From assembly GCA_945949085.1 (NCBI GenBank), contig CAMFDJ010000007.1:53282-117281 (forward strand): a DNA stretch of 64,000 bases, read 5' to 3'. The DNA is from an uncultured Lachnospiraceae bacterium (GTDB lineage Bacteria; Bacillota; Clostridia; Lachnospirales; Lachnospiraceae). Under the pieces are notes generated by a model. It saw only the letters and a program-made list of their open reading frames with translations, was not told where the DNA came from and did not search any database. Positions 54,884 through 64,000 of the stretch are shown one piece after another. Each line of letters begins with the position of its first letter. The first letter of the stretch is position 1. Made by a program: the position numbers and the translations under genes.

Positions 54884-56347
54884 TTAGTAATCCATATAGC
54901 TGACATCAAAATCAACCAATGTGTTTATTCCGTCTATTTTTCCGGCAGAGGTGTACTGCCACATACCATATTCTCCCTGATAGGTAGCACTTCTTGCATA
55001 CTGTGCCAGCCAGATCTGATAGCTTGCAAGCGAATCGGCATGGAGCTTCTTTTCCAACCAGTTTTTGCTTGCATAAACACCTGCTGTAAAACCGGCATTT
55101 TCTATGGTCTCGCAGAAAGCTCTGACTACCTCAGTTCTTGCATCCACATCCAGTCCGTCCGCTCTGCCGTTTCCTCCCGCACCTTCTGTGTCAATGTACA
55201 TCGGGAAAGCGATTTGATAGTCCCTGCACAATGTCAGCACCATGCTGGCCTCCTCCACAGCCTCGACAGCACTGACTGCCTGCGTAAAGAAATACACGCC
55301 CACGCGCACACCTGCTTCCTGTGCACCTTTTATGTTTTTTTCAAAATAAGGATCCTCAACCAGCGCACCCGTTTTGGAACCTCTGTATCCGCATCTTATG
55401 ATGGCAAATTCCACACCGGCCTGCTTTGCCTTCTTCCAGTCAATCTCCTTGTTCCACTTGGATACATCAATCCCGAAGATACTCGCGCCGTCTGCCAGAC
55501 GGACATTGGTCTCTGTGCCATCGGCATCGCGCTCCGCCTCATTGACACCGGTATCCTCTTCCTTGGCGTCGATCTCATCCTCCGATTTGATGAGAAATGA
55601 AATATCAGACAAAAGCGTGTAGGAAAGCTCATCACTCACACCAATGGGCGTGTCACTTCCCGGTACCACGTAACCATCCGTCGGCAAAAGAGAAACCTTG
55701 TAATCACCACCGGGCAGTCCCGATACGAAGATCATGCCATCCTCATCCTCGTCATGATACACGCCCGGCTGCGCCTGCGGGGCTGCCGGCTCCTCTTCCC
55801 GATCATTTGCAGGACTTGTCTCTGTCTGTTCTGGCTGCTCCTTCTGCTCTGTCTGCGCATCACCTGAATTGTCCTGCGCATCAGATTTCCCGGGCGTATC
55901 GGACCTTTCCGGCACATCAGGAGAACCGGAATCAGAAACGGGATTTCCCAGGCTATCTGTAATCATCACAGAAAAAAGCACTCCGCCGACCGGTGCTCCG
56001 TCTTCACCTACCACATGGATGCGGATATCCTTCTGCACACTGGTTACCAGCAAAGAAACCTTCTCACCCTCCTGCTCTGCAAGCGGTTTTTCAAAAAACG
56101 CCTCGTCATCAAGAAACGCATACGGATTCTTAGCCGGGTCCAGCCCGTACTCCTCATAAAGCGCCGCATCCTGCAGCGCTGTTTCTGCATTTTCAGCGCC
56201 TTCGATTCCGGTCACCGCTTCTGTTACCTGTTTTCGCAGATCATCCTGTTTCCGGGTACCTATATGATATAATGCCACAATTCCAAGAATGGTTGCGACT
56301 ACCAACCCTGCGCAGGTAATCGCAACCAATTTGATTTTAGAGTCCAT
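54884..56347 (-). CDS. Membrane-anchored GH25 muramidase
   Basis: 487 residues. One N-terminal transmembrane helix (about 10-30), a beta domain (about 100-235) interrupted by a disordered D/E/P/Q/S-rich stretch (about 145-200), then a GH25 domain from about residue 285: [36 protein letters not shown] (Asp and Glu of the active site) and IWLAQYA. It cuts MurNAc-GlcNAc bonds in peptidoglycan. The ATG lies within the end of rmlA (11-bp overlap), with GAGG before it. Beside Wzm, it may open the wall for polymer passage or attachment. Confidence 0.92.
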   Translation of the reverse strand: MDSKIKLVAITCAGLVVATILGIVALYHIGTRKQDDLRKQVTEAVTGIEGAENAETALQDAALYEEYGLDPAKNPYAFLDDEAFFEKPLAEQEGEKVSLLVTSVQKDIRIHVVGEDGAPVGGVLFSVMITDSLGNPVSDSGSPDVPERSDTPGKSDAQDNSGDAQTEQKEQPEQTETSPANDREEEPAAPQAQPGVYHDEDEDGMIFVSGLPGGDYKVSLLPTDGYVVPGSDTPIGVSDELSYTLLSDISFLIKSEDEIDAKEEDTGVNEAERDADGTETNVRLADGASIFGIDVSKWNKEIDWKKAKQAGVEFAIIRCGYRGSKTGALVEDPYFEKNIKGAQEAGVRVGVYFFTQAVSAVEAVEEASMVLTLCRDYQIAFPMYIDTEGAGGNGRADGLDVDARTEVVRAFCETIENAGFTAGVYASKNWLEKKLHADSLASYQIWLAQYARSATYQGEYGMWQYTSAGKIDGINTLVDFDVSYMDY

Positions 56348-57215
56348 TTGCAACCTCTACCAGATATTTACCATAGTCCGTCTTCATCAGCGGCTCAGCC
56401 AGCTTTAAAAGCTGCTCCCTGTCAATGAAGCCTCTCTTGTATGCAATCTCCTCGATGCAGGAGATGTAAAGTCCCTGTCTCTTCTGGAACGCTGCCACAA
56501 AATCAGCCGCATCCAAAAGCATATCGTGATTTCCTGTATCGAGCCATGCAAAACCGCGCCCCAAGGTCTCCACCTGCAAGGTTCCCCTGCGCAGATACTC
56601 GTTGTTGATACTCGTAATCTCGATTTCTCCTCTTGCCGACGGTTTGACATTTGCTGCAATCTCAACCACATCATTGTCGTAGAAATAAAGACCGGGCACC
56701 GCATAATTGCTCTTTGGTTTCTCCGGTTTCTCCTCAATGGAAAGTGCTTTGCCATTTTCATCAAATTCCACAACGCCATATTCTCTCGGATCTCTGACAT
56801 AGTATCCGAAAATAGTCGCCCCCGGCTCATTTTCCGTACGCATTGCCACATTTTTCAGCACCTTGGAGAAACTCTGTCCGTAAAATATATTGTCACCAAG
56901 CACAAGTGCCACGCTGTCACTGCCGATAAAATCCGCTCCGATGATAAAGGCATCTGCCAGCCCCCTTGGCTGCTCCTGCACTGCGTAGGTAAACTGCATA
57001 CCAAGCTGCTCTCCGGTTCCGAACAGTTCCTTGAACACCGGAAGATCGCGGGGCGTTGAGATGATCAGCACCTCCCGGATACCTGCCAGCATCAGTGTTG
57101 ACAGCGGATAGTAGATCATCGGCTTGTCATAGATCGGCATGATCTGCTTTGAGATTGCCTTGGTCAGCGGATACAGCCTCGTGCCGGAACCGCCTGCTAA
57201 GATAATTCCCTTCAT
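56337..57215 (-). CDS. rmlA: Glucose-1-phosphate thymidylyltransferase
   Basis: 292 residues, the standard RmlA length. [17 protein letters not shown] (nucleotide loop), LGDNIFYG (metal Asp), [20 protein letters not shown] and [10 protein letters not shown] are all conserved. It makes dTDP-glucose from dTTP and glucose-1-phosphate. Paired with rmlB; no rmlC or rmlD in the window. Confidence 0.97.
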   Translation of the reverse strand: MKGIILAGGSGTRLYPLTKAISKQIMPIYDKPMIYYPLSTLMLAGIREVLIISTPRDLPVFKELFGTGEQLGMQFTYAVQEQPRGLADAFIIGADFIGSDSVALVLGDNIFYGQSFSKVLKNVAMRTENEPGATIFGYYVRDPREYGVVEFDENGKALSIEEKPEKPKSNYAVPGLYFYDNDVVEIAANVKPSARGEIEITSINNEYLRRGTLQVETLGRGFAWLDTGNHDMLLDAADFVAAFQKRQGLYISCIEEIAYKRGFIDREQLLKLAEPLMKTDYGKYLVEVANGL

Positions 57216-57241
57216 CTGAAAAGTCCCTTCTTTCTTACAGT

Positions 57242-58324
57242 CTATGACTGATACATTTCCTGATAATATTTCTGATAATCACCGCTGGTCACGTTCTTCA
57301 TCCAGTCCTCGTGCTCAAAGAACCATTTGATCGTCTTTTTGATGCCTTCCTTGAACATCGTCTCCGGCTCCCAGCCGATCTCAGCTTTGATCTTATCCGG
57401 TGCGATCGCATAACGTCTGTCATGACCTTTGCGATCCTCGACATAGGTGATCAGGTCCGTTGACACAAGTGCCTTTCGGGGATCTCCCTCCGGCAGCATC
57501 TCCTGCAATGTCTCGATGATGATGTTTATGATCTCAATGTTCTGCTTTTCATTATGTCCGCCTACATTGTATGTCTCAAACAGACGTCCTTTCTCCTGTA
57601 CCATATCAATTGCCTTGGCATGGTCTTCCACAAACAGCCAGTCGCGGACATTCTTGCCGTCGCCGTAAACAGGCAGCTTCTTGCCCTGCAGTGCATTGTT
57701 GATGATCAGCGGAATCAGCTTCTCCGGGAACTGGTACGGTCCGTAGTTATTGGAACAGTTCGTGATGTTTGCCGGAAATTTGTATGTGTCCATATATGCC
57801 TTTACCAGCATATCAGAGCTTGCCTTGGAAGCAGAGTATGGGCTGTGCGGATCATACGGTGTCGTCTCATAGAAATATGCATCCGGATCATCCGGCAGGG
57901 AACCATATACTTCATCGGTCGATACGTGAAGGAATTTCTTTCCCTCCTTGAAGCTTCCATCAGGCAATTCCCATGCAGCCTTTGCACAGTTGAGCATCAC
58001 TGCCGTTCCGAGTACGTTTGTCTGTACAAAAACCTCCGGATTGCGGATGCTTCTGTCCACATGGCTCTCTGCCGCAAAATGTACCACTCTGTCAATATCG
58101 TTTTCCGCAAAGATTTTCGCGATGGCTTCCTTATCACAGATATCGGCTTTGATGAAGGTGTAATTGTCTCTGTCTTCCACCTCTTTTAAGTTCTCCAGAT
58201 TTCCTGCATAGGTCAGTGCATCTACATTGATGATGCGGATGTCGTTATCATACTTTTTAAACATGTAGTGAATGTAGTTGGAACCGATGAAACCGGCTCC
58301 TCCCGTGACGAGATATGTTCTCAT
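57242..58324 (-). CDS. rmlB: dTDP-glucose 4,6-dehydratase
   Basis: 360 residues. Rossmann start [37 protein letters not shown] with the Thr-Asp-Glu of the dehydratase; YSASKASSD with Tyr/Lys; and [17 protein letters not shown]. It converts dTDP-glucose to the 4-keto-6-deoxy sugar, the precursor of rhamnose and other deoxysugars. AAGGAGG precedes the ATG. A 122-bp gap upstream, with a TATGAT box but no clear -35, could hold an internal promoter. Confidence 0.97.
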   Translation of the reverse strand: MRTYLVTGGAGFIGSNYIHYMFKKYDNDIRIINVDALTYAGNLENLKEVEDRDNYTFIKADICDKEAIAKIFAENDIDRVVHFAAESHVDRSIRNPEVFVQTNVLGTAVMLNCAKAAWELPDGSFKEGKKFLHVSTDEVYGSLPDDPDAYFYETTPYDPHSPYSASKASSDMLVKAYMDTYKFPANITNCSNNYGPYQFPEKLIPLIINNALQGKKLPVYGDGKNVRDWLFVEDHAKAIDMVQEKGRLFETYNVGGHNEKQNIEIINIIIETLQEMLPEGDPRKALVSTDLITYVEDRKGHDRRYAIAPDKIKAEIGWEPETMFKEGIKKTIKWFFEHEDWMKNVTSGDYQKYYQEMYQS

Positions 58325-58446
58325 AAAATCCTCCTTATACTTTCAGGCAATGCCCGTCTTTTCCTTTTTTCTTTGGAGCAAAATGTGTTTTCCCCAAGTA
58401 TCTTGCTATCATCATACATTATTTCTACGAAAAATGCATTATCTTT

Positions 58447-60063
58447 TTACGGCTGCTTCTCTGTTTTCCTGACTGCATAGATTCCAAATGCCATGATCAT
58501 GAATAGAAACGGTGTACAGAGCACCTGCTGATAACAAAACAGATTATGCCCCATATAGGATGCAATGCAGGCAGCACAGGCAATACAGATCGGTGCTTTA
58601 TCCGCTTTTCGAAGGAAAGTGACCAGGGCAGACACAAAGATACCCAGATAGCAGATTGCCCCCGAAAATCCATAATTGACGATCATGTTCATCCATTCAT
58701 TATGTGCGTTTGTCAGTACATTATTCCCCCACTTGGAATTCAGCCAGTCCGCATAATAGGCATATGCATAATGCGCATAACAGTCCGGTCCCACACCGAT
58801 GAGCAGATGGAGCGGTGAAAATTCAGAGATGATCTTTGCCGTTGCGGCCCATGTAAAACCGCGCCCATTTCCCCATGACGCATTCCAGGTCAGATACGGG
58901 ATCTTATCAGCCAGAGACTGCAAGGCCGCCGGCAGTTTCCCCTGTGCGCCAAGCACCAGAATCAGAACTGCAAAAGCCACACAGACAAGCAGGAACAGAC
59001 AGACTGCTTTGGCAAATATGCGCATACCTCTCTCAGGATAGCAGATCTTCTCTTTTGAGAAATATACAAAACCCACAAGCAGCGCAAGAACGGCCAGCAG
59101 GATATAAGGCAATGCTCCAAAGACAAGCATCGTACTGAGCGTATCAAGCGCAAGCGTTTCGTTCGGATGCAGCACAAGCAGCAGCTGCATAAGCTTGGGG
59201 GCCGCAAAAAAGAGCAGCAATATTTCCAGAAACCGCAGCATGCCATCTGCGCTTCTTACAGCAAACCAGAATAGCACGAGACACATCATGATAAAAGCGA
59301 TATAAGCGCTGTCCGAATTTTGTGTCACAAGCGTCATGAATGACACAAGCGTGAAAATGCCACTGACAATGCGCAGCCAGGTCTTTTTTGCGAGATAAAA
59401 ACAACTGACACCGATCGGCATGACACTGCAGACAAAGCTCGAATACCAGGATGCCTGTCCGAGAGTAGACAAAAACTGCGTCTTATAATAATCCGAGATA
59501 TTCTCATACGTACCAATCGGATCAATCAGAAGCCTGTGCAAAATTCCAAAGAGAAAGGTCAGAAAAGCAACCGCACACAAAAGTGTCAGAACCACTTTGG
59601 CATATTTGCCATGAGATGCCGTCATATAATAAAGCACTGCGATGCTAAACTGGAAAAACAGTCCCATGAACCATCCGTCGTATCCCCAGAAAGCCTGCTC
59701 CGTATTGCCGGAAAACAAAAAGGACACCAGTGCAATCATCACAAACGCAAGTACAAACCAGTCTGTTGGCATCATACGGCGCGGCAGTGTCTTCAGCTGT
59801 CCCCAAAAACCGTTCTCCTTCCACACGAAGATCCGGTACAAAAGTACAAGCACAAAAATGAGCGGCAGCCCAAACACCAGAATATGCGCATAGGCATTGA
59901 ATTTTGCCGTCCCGATCTTATAATATCCGTCCACCATGTAAAGCGGCAGCCATATGCAAAGAACCGCCAGAAACAATGCCCATGCATATTCCAATATGGA
60001 ACCCGTGACCTCGATCGCCGGGTTTTCTTTCTTTTTTTGCTTCTTTGCCAGTTTTCTAGACAT
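58447..60063 (-). CDS. O-antigen ligase (WaaL-like) family membrane protein
   Basis: 538 residues, about twelve hydrophobic segments. The big extracytoplasmic loop near residues 385-450 contains GNGRGFTWAA, LIGVGPDCYAHY and NAHNEWMNMIVNYG; the last is the catalytic-type His motif of the Wzy_C/ligase family. It joins lipid-linked glycans to an acceptor, or polymerises them, outside the membrane. AGGAGG precedes the ATG. Between rmlB and the C1 protease gene. Confidence 0.9.
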   Translation of the reverse strand: MSRKLAKKQKKKENPAIEVTGSILEYAWALFLAVLCIWLPLYMVDGYYKIGTAKFNAYAHILVFGLPLIFVLVLLYRIFVWKENGFWGQLKTLPRRMMPTDWFVLAFVMIALVSFLFSGNTEQAFWGYDGWFMGLFFQFSIAVLYYMTASHGKYAKVVLTLLCAVAFLTFLFGILHRLLIDPIGTYENISDYYKTQFLSTLGQASWYSSFVCSVMPIGVSCFYLAKKTWLRIVSGIFTLVSFMTLVTQNSDSAYIAFIMMCLVLFWFAVRSADGMLRFLEILLLFFAAPKLMQLLLVLHPNETLALDTLSTMLVFGALPYILLAVLALLVGFVYFSKEKICYPERGMRIFAKAVCLFLLVCVAFAVLILVLGAQGKLPAALQSLADKIPYLTWNASWGNGRGFTWAATAKIISEFSPLHLLIGVGPDCYAHYAYAYYADWLNSKWGNNVLTNAHNEWMNMIVNYGFSGAICYLGIFVSALVTFLRKADKAPICIACAACIASYMGHNLFCYQQVLCTPFLFMIMAFGIYAVRKTEKQP

Positions 60064-60074
60064 GCCTCATCCTC

Positions 60075-63000
60075 CTATCGGATACAAACGGATTTTACAT
60101 CCGAGTATGCTCCGTATATTTTCACACCGCTTACTGTGCGGCAGGCACGCACCTTGTAATAATAAGTGCGACCACTCTTTACCTTCCGGTCAACAAAGGC
60201 AAGCTGCTGATTGCTGCAGATGCCCACCTTTTTGTAACCGCTGTTTTTCCTTGTGGAACGGTAAATCACATAGCCGCTTGCGCGGGAAGCCTTTTTCCAT
60301 GTGATCTTCACATATTTGTTTCCGATTGCCTTTGCCTTCACAAGTGTGGTCTGTGCAGGCTTTGCGCTGACAATCCTCGAATATGCGCCATATATTTTTT
60401 TGCCATCTATGAGCTTATAAGCCCGCGCCTTATAATAACAGAGCTTTTTGCCTTTCAGCGCCTTGCCCGTATAACTGACGTTCTTTGCACCTTTCAGCGT
60501 TTTAACCGCCTTATAGGTGCCGTTTTCCGATGTGCCCCGGTAAACTACATATCCGTCGACACCGCTCTGCTTTTTGAGTGAAAGTTCTATCTTTCCGTTT
60601 CTCAGTTTCGCCGATGCAAATGTCTGCTTTCCGGGCAGCACTGTCACAGTGCAGCTATCCTGTACCTCTCCATTGTAGACTGTAATCAGTGCTTTTCCGG
60701 GTTTCTTTGCCGAGACAACGCCGCAGTCATTGACCTCGGCCACCGTCGGATCAGAGGACTTCCAGTACACCATCCAGTCAGTTGCATTTTCCTTCGAATA
60801 AACCGGCTCTGCACACAGCTCCAATGTCTTTCCTGCGGCAACACACGCCTCCCGGCAATGCATCGTCAGAGACAAGAGCTCTGCAGGCTCCGGAGGTTTC
60901 TTCTCCGGAGCGTCACTGTCTCCGCCTGTATCTTTATCCTGCCCCGCATCCGTTTCCTGTTCCGGCGCAGTGACTGTGACTATGCACTGCGCGCTGATAT
61001 CGCCGCTTCGCGCTGTCACAGTGGTCGTACCTTCCTGCAAGGCCGTGACACAGCCATTTTGATCCACCACGGCAACCGTCTCATCCGATGAGCGCCACGT
61101 CAGGTCTGTCGGATATCTTCCTCCATCCGAATAGTATGCAGATGCAGTAAGCTCGTGGCTTTGCCCTTCCCGCAGGGAAAGTGCCTCGTTGCTCATCTGT
61201 ATGGAGACAAGCCCCGGCGTTTCCTCCCCGCGGCCATCTGCTCCGGTATCCATATTGATATATACATTTTCATTCTCCGGCTGCGTGTCAACAAGCACAC
61301 TGCAGGATGCTTCGCCATCCGGGGTACATACCGTAACCGTCGCAAATCCATCCGCCAGTGCCGTGACGCATACAGTTGTTCCGTTTTCGCTGACCGACCC
61401 GTCTGCGGCCATTGGTGTCAGGGAAACCACCTGCGGATCGGAGCACTCCCAGCGCAAAAGCGTGTTGTCAGACACAGAAGCTGTCAGGACTGCCGTCTCA
61501 CCGGCCGCACCAAACGTAAGCTGATCTGCCGAAAGCCGGGGTTTTTCCACATCATCTGTGTAAGCCTTGATACGCATGGCACAGGCATCATGCAATGCAT
61601 CACTGCGTGCACAGTCAATCCACTGCGCCCCCTCACCGGTTCTGACAAAGCTCAGCCCTTCCGTATTGGCAGAGAAAAACTGCCATGGACTTAAGCTGAA
61701 ATTGCGGCTGGCATAGACATAGACACTCTCATCAAATGAAAAGACCACCGAATAACGCTGCCCTGCCGAAAGCGTGATCTCTTTTTCCAGCAAAATGGTG
61801 TGATAGCCATTAAAAGGAATACTTCCCTGCTGCGTATGTACCAGCGTTCCGCTCTCCGGATCACTGTTCTCCACATCCGTATAGACAGATAGCGTATACG
61901 CTGCCCCGGCAGTGCTGACACCAATTCCCACTGCCCGCAGGATTTCCCTGTTTTCCCCATTGGCAGAGGCCGTAAATATATTACCGGCAGAGGTAACCTT
62001 CTGCGTCTTTTCCACCTTATTGGAAATGCCTCCGACGATCTGCGTTTCCTCTTTGCCAAACCGTTTATGTCCGGCGTCTCCGTCATACTGATAGATATGA
62101 TCATAATTGTCCGCACGCTCACAGTCGTACACATACACAAGCTTCTGTGTATAGCCCCTTTCATAGCGAAGTGCATAGTCATAATAAGACAGCCAGAAAT
62201 AACCGTTCTGCGCAAGCGTTCCGTTTTCTTCTCCCCAGCTGTTTTTGATCAGCCACGCACCATCTCCGTCCGGTCTGTGTCCTTCGTTAAAATATTCCTT
62301 CGGAAAGGTATCATCCCAGCCAACTACCTGCACTGCATGGTTTGTCTTGTATTTGTAAGTCCCATCATAATAATAACAATTATGCTGCGCATTGTCATAG
62401 GTGCTGCTCTTATCTGCATAATAACTCATGGTCAGCGCCCCGTACTTAAGGATCAGCTCCTTGACTGTATTTCTCTGACTTTCATCCTCATAGCTTTTTC
62501 CGATATCAACGACATAGGCATTTTGCAGATGGACAACATCATTTTCATATGCCATCTGAGTGGAATTGGTCATCCCCAGAAGTCCCGTTTCATCAGCCTT
62601 TTTGTTACCGATCAGCCCCGCGTATGGCGCAGTCTCCTCAGCTACCGGCCCACACCAGCTCGCCAGATGCCAGATGGTGAGCAGATTGTTACCGCCGATA
62701 TCCAGATAAGAACTTGTCGTGCCATTTGTATTATAGTCCCCCAGCGTTCCGCCCAGCAAGTCACCTGTTTCTCCGCCTTTCTTATAAAAATAGTAAGCGA
62801 GATGCCGCTCCGACAGGTCGACGGTGTTTGTTGAAATGCCCTTGGCTACCACAGAAGCCTCACAGGCTCCCAGCGCAGAGAAAGCCCAGCAGCAGCCATA
62901 AGGATTTTGGTCTTTCAAAGAGACAAGACTCTCCGGACGCTGCCTCGGATCATAGATACGTGGCAGTCCTGCCGCATTATCTGTCTGCGGCTCCGGATCC

Positions 63001-63230
63001 TCCATCTGCAGCAGTGCAGGAGCATCCCCTGGCGGTGTCAAAAGCTCTTCCTCCCCGAACCCAAAATCAATATCCTGATAGGAGAGGGGCGCAAAAACCT
63101 CCTCTGCCTGCACGCTCCCTCCCGGATCAAACGCCGCAAAAACGGCAGACAGCATCAAAAGCCACGCCAGACATATGCTGCCATGCTTACGATATGCTAT
63201 TATACCGAATCCCTGATTCAGACCTCTCAT
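60075..63230 (-). CDS. Secreted papain-like (C1A) cysteine protease with Ig-like and Fn3-like repeats
   Basis: 1051 residues. A signal peptide (about 15-43, cut near VQA-EE) precedes the C1A domain: Gln108 and Cys114 (DQNPYGCCWAF), His298 (TNHAVQVVGW) and Asn330 (IKNSWGEE). A lectin-like beta domain follows (about 405-560), one degenerate and two clear Big_2 Ig-like domains (about 565-650, 665-750, 775-865), and two Fn3-like repeats each ending KIYGAYS (about 870-1051). No LPXTG. The large adhesive tail suggests wall or matrix binding. Its ATG overlaps the acyltransferase stop by four bases. Confidence 0.93.
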   Translation of the reverse strand: MRGLNQGFGIIAYRKHGSICLAWLLMLSAVFAAFDPGGSVQAEEVFAPLSYQDIDFGFGEEELLTPPGDAPALLQMEDPEPQTDNAAGLPRIYDPRQRPESLVSLKDQNPYGCCWAFSALGACEASVVAKGISTNTVDLSERHLAYYFYKKGGETGDLLGGTLGDYNTNGTTSSYLDIGGNNLLTIWHLASWCGPVAEETAPYAGLIGNKKADETGLLGMTNSTQMAYENDVVHLQNAYVVDIGKSYEDESQRNTVKELILKYGALTMSYYADKSSTYDNAQHNCYYYDGTYKYKTNHAVQVVGWDDTFPKEYFNEGHRPDGDGAWLIKNSWGEENGTLAQNGYFWLSYYDYALRYERGYTQKLVYVYDCERADNYDHIYQYDGDAGHKRFGKEETQIVGGISNKVEKTQKVTSAGNIFTASANGENREILRAVGIGVSTAGAAYTLSVYTDVENSDPESGTLVHTQQGSIPFNGYHTILLEKEITLSAGQRYSVVFSFDESVYVYASRNFSLSPWQFFSANTEGLSFVRTGEGAQWIDCARSDALHDACAMRIKAYTDDVEKPRLSADQLTFGAAGETAVLTASVSDNTLLRWECSDPQVVSLTPMAADGSVSENGTTVCVTALADGFATVTVCTPDGEASCSVLVDTQPENENVYINMDTGADGRGEETPGLVSIQMSNEALSLREGQSHELTASAYYSDGGRYPTDLTWRSSDETVAVVDQNGCVTALQEGTTTVTARSGDISAQCIVTVTAPEQETDAGQDKDTGGDSDAPEKKPPEPAELLSLTMHCREACVAAGKTLELCAEPVYSKENATDWMVYWKSSDPTVAEVNDCGVVSAKKPGKALITVYNGEVQDSCTVTVLPGKQTFASAKLRNGKIELSLKKQSGVDGYVVYRGTSENGTYKAVKTLKGAKNVSYTGKALKGKKLCYYKARAYKLIDGKKIYGAYSRIVSAKPAQTTLVKAKAIGNKYVKITWKKASRASGYVIYRSTRKNSGYKKVGICSNQQLAFVDRKVKSGRTYYYKVRACRTVSGVKIYGAYSDVKSVCIR

Positions 63231-64000
63231 ATGTTACGTTTTTTTCCTTTCTCAAATAGACTGTGTATCCAATGCGGATATACAATTCTCTCCGTGAGCA
63301 TCGAAAACGGTTTCCATGCCAATATCCCTGTGATCAGAACAGAGACCGCAAAAACCAGCACCAAGTAATGAGCCGGCAATACTTTCTTTATGATCTCCTC
63401 CCCACGCAGAGAGGAATAAAACAGAAACATCAGCAGATAGTGCCACGTATAAATTGTCATCGTTCTACTGCCGATTATTGTGAGGATACTTTGTTTGACC
63501 GGTGTCAACGCCAGAACCGCCAGACTGAAGATGGAAGCATAGACATACCAGAACAGTCTCATGGCTACCGGCATCATGCCCTCACATTTCCATTTACTGT
63601 AAGGCGTTTTCGATTTGAAGACATATAAAAAGCGATAACAGTCCTCCAGCCTCACAAACAGAAGAAGGACAACTGCAAGCAGAAAGAAGACCGAAGCTGC
63701 CTTTACCCATTTTTTGGAGACAAACTGCTGGACCTGCTTGGCCTCAAGCACATATCCCAAATAGAAGAACGGATAAAAGGCAAAGATCCTGCTCAATGAC
63801 AAAAAAGTCCCAAACCGGTCCACAAATCCGGCGAGCACAGAAACCACAATCGAAATAACCAATATGAAAGCGGCATTTGCATGCTTGCATGCGACAGTCA
63901 GCAGAATCGTAAACAGACAGAATACAAACATCGCAAACGCATACCAGGTCACATCATTCATATTCCAAAAAACAAACTTGTTTTCCCCACTCGTTATTGA
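63227..64000 (-). CDS. Acyltransferase family 3 membrane protein, partial (C-terminal part)
   Basis: The frame is open to the window edge, giving at least 257 residues; the N-terminus with the catalytic His lies outside. Eight hydrophobic segments with FAFYPFFYLGYVLE and SRTMTIYTWHYL are typical of OafA/WecH-like O-acetyltransferases. It would acetylate sugars of the glycan. An internal ATG at 63961 is not the true start, since the frame continues upstream with hydrophilic residues. Its end overlaps the C1 protease start by four bases. Confidence 0.85.
   Translation of the reverse strand, partial: SITSGENKFVFWNMNDVTWYAFAMFVFCLFTILLTVACKHANAAFILVISIVVSVLAGFVDRFGTFLSLSRIFAFYPFFYLGYVLEAKQVQQFVSKKWVKAASVFFLLAVVLLLFVRLEDCYRFLYVFKSKTPYSKWKCEGMMPVAMRLFWYVYASIFSLAVLALTPVKQSILTIIGSRTMTIYTWHYLLMFLFYSSLRGEEIIKKVLPAHYLVLVFAVSVLITGILAWKPFSMLTERIVYPHWIHSLFEKGKKRNI

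Overview
The window looks like chromosomal DNA of a Gram-positive Clostridia, most likely a Lachnospiraceae gut anaerobe. This rests on moderate GC, AGGAGG-type ribosome binding sites, a PdaB-like deacetylase, a GPH symporter with intracellular glycosidases, a Csp-like subtilase, LCP and CotH proteins, and cell-surface glycan genes typical of that family. The species cannot be fixed from the sequence alone. I see no rRNA, tRNA, CRISPR array, insertion sequence or phage gene. No gap between genes exceeds about 220 bp.

Layout. 1-1449 is the 3' part of a polytopic GT-C-like membrane protein cut by the window edge. 1577-3270 holds a glutamine-rich repeat surface protein and, divergently, a polysaccharide deacetylase. 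3443-11352 is a glycoside-utilisation locus: GH43, GH42, a GPH sugar symporter and GH5 on the minus strand, with a divergent AraC-type regulator. 11342-17955 has an NhaC-type antiporter and two large GT-C-like membrane proteins. 18080-20166 has an Rrf2 regulator, a carbamate kinase and LspA. 20273-25567 has an intracellular Csp-type subtilase, a ClpX paralogue with a long acidic N-terminus, and a membrane-anchored HtrA protease.

From 25669 to the right edge almost every gene lies on the minus strand and belongs to cell-surface polysaccharide synthesis. The segment 25669-31757 carries three GT2 glycosyltransferases, an LCP ligase and a polyprenyl-phosphate sugar-1-phosphate transferase. A very long, tightly packed set running from beyond 64000 down to a strong terminator at 33651-33685 contains: an acyltransferase, a secreted papain-like protease, a WaaL-type ligase, rmlB and rmlA, a membrane-anchored GH25 muramidase, Wzm and Wzt, a methyltransferase/kinase-like protein, two multidomain GT2 enzymes, DUF6077-like membrane proteins, a phosphoglucomutase, GtrA, a DPM1-like GT2, a flippase-like protein, an APH-fold kinase, a HAD hydrolase, CotH, a VTC-domain protein, DUF4956 and a nucleotidyltransferase.

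Working model (inference): RmlA, RmlB and the phosphoglucomutase supply activated sugars, the GT2 enzymes build a polymer on a lipid carrier, Wzm-Wzt exports it, and the LCP and WaaL-type proteins attach it to the wall. The most interesting idea is that the methyltransferase/kinase-like protein beside Wzt is a Gram-positive counterpart of the WbdD chain terminator. A DUF4956-VTC-CotH trio and a kinase/HAD/nucleotidyltransferase set suggest an additional phosphorylated modification.
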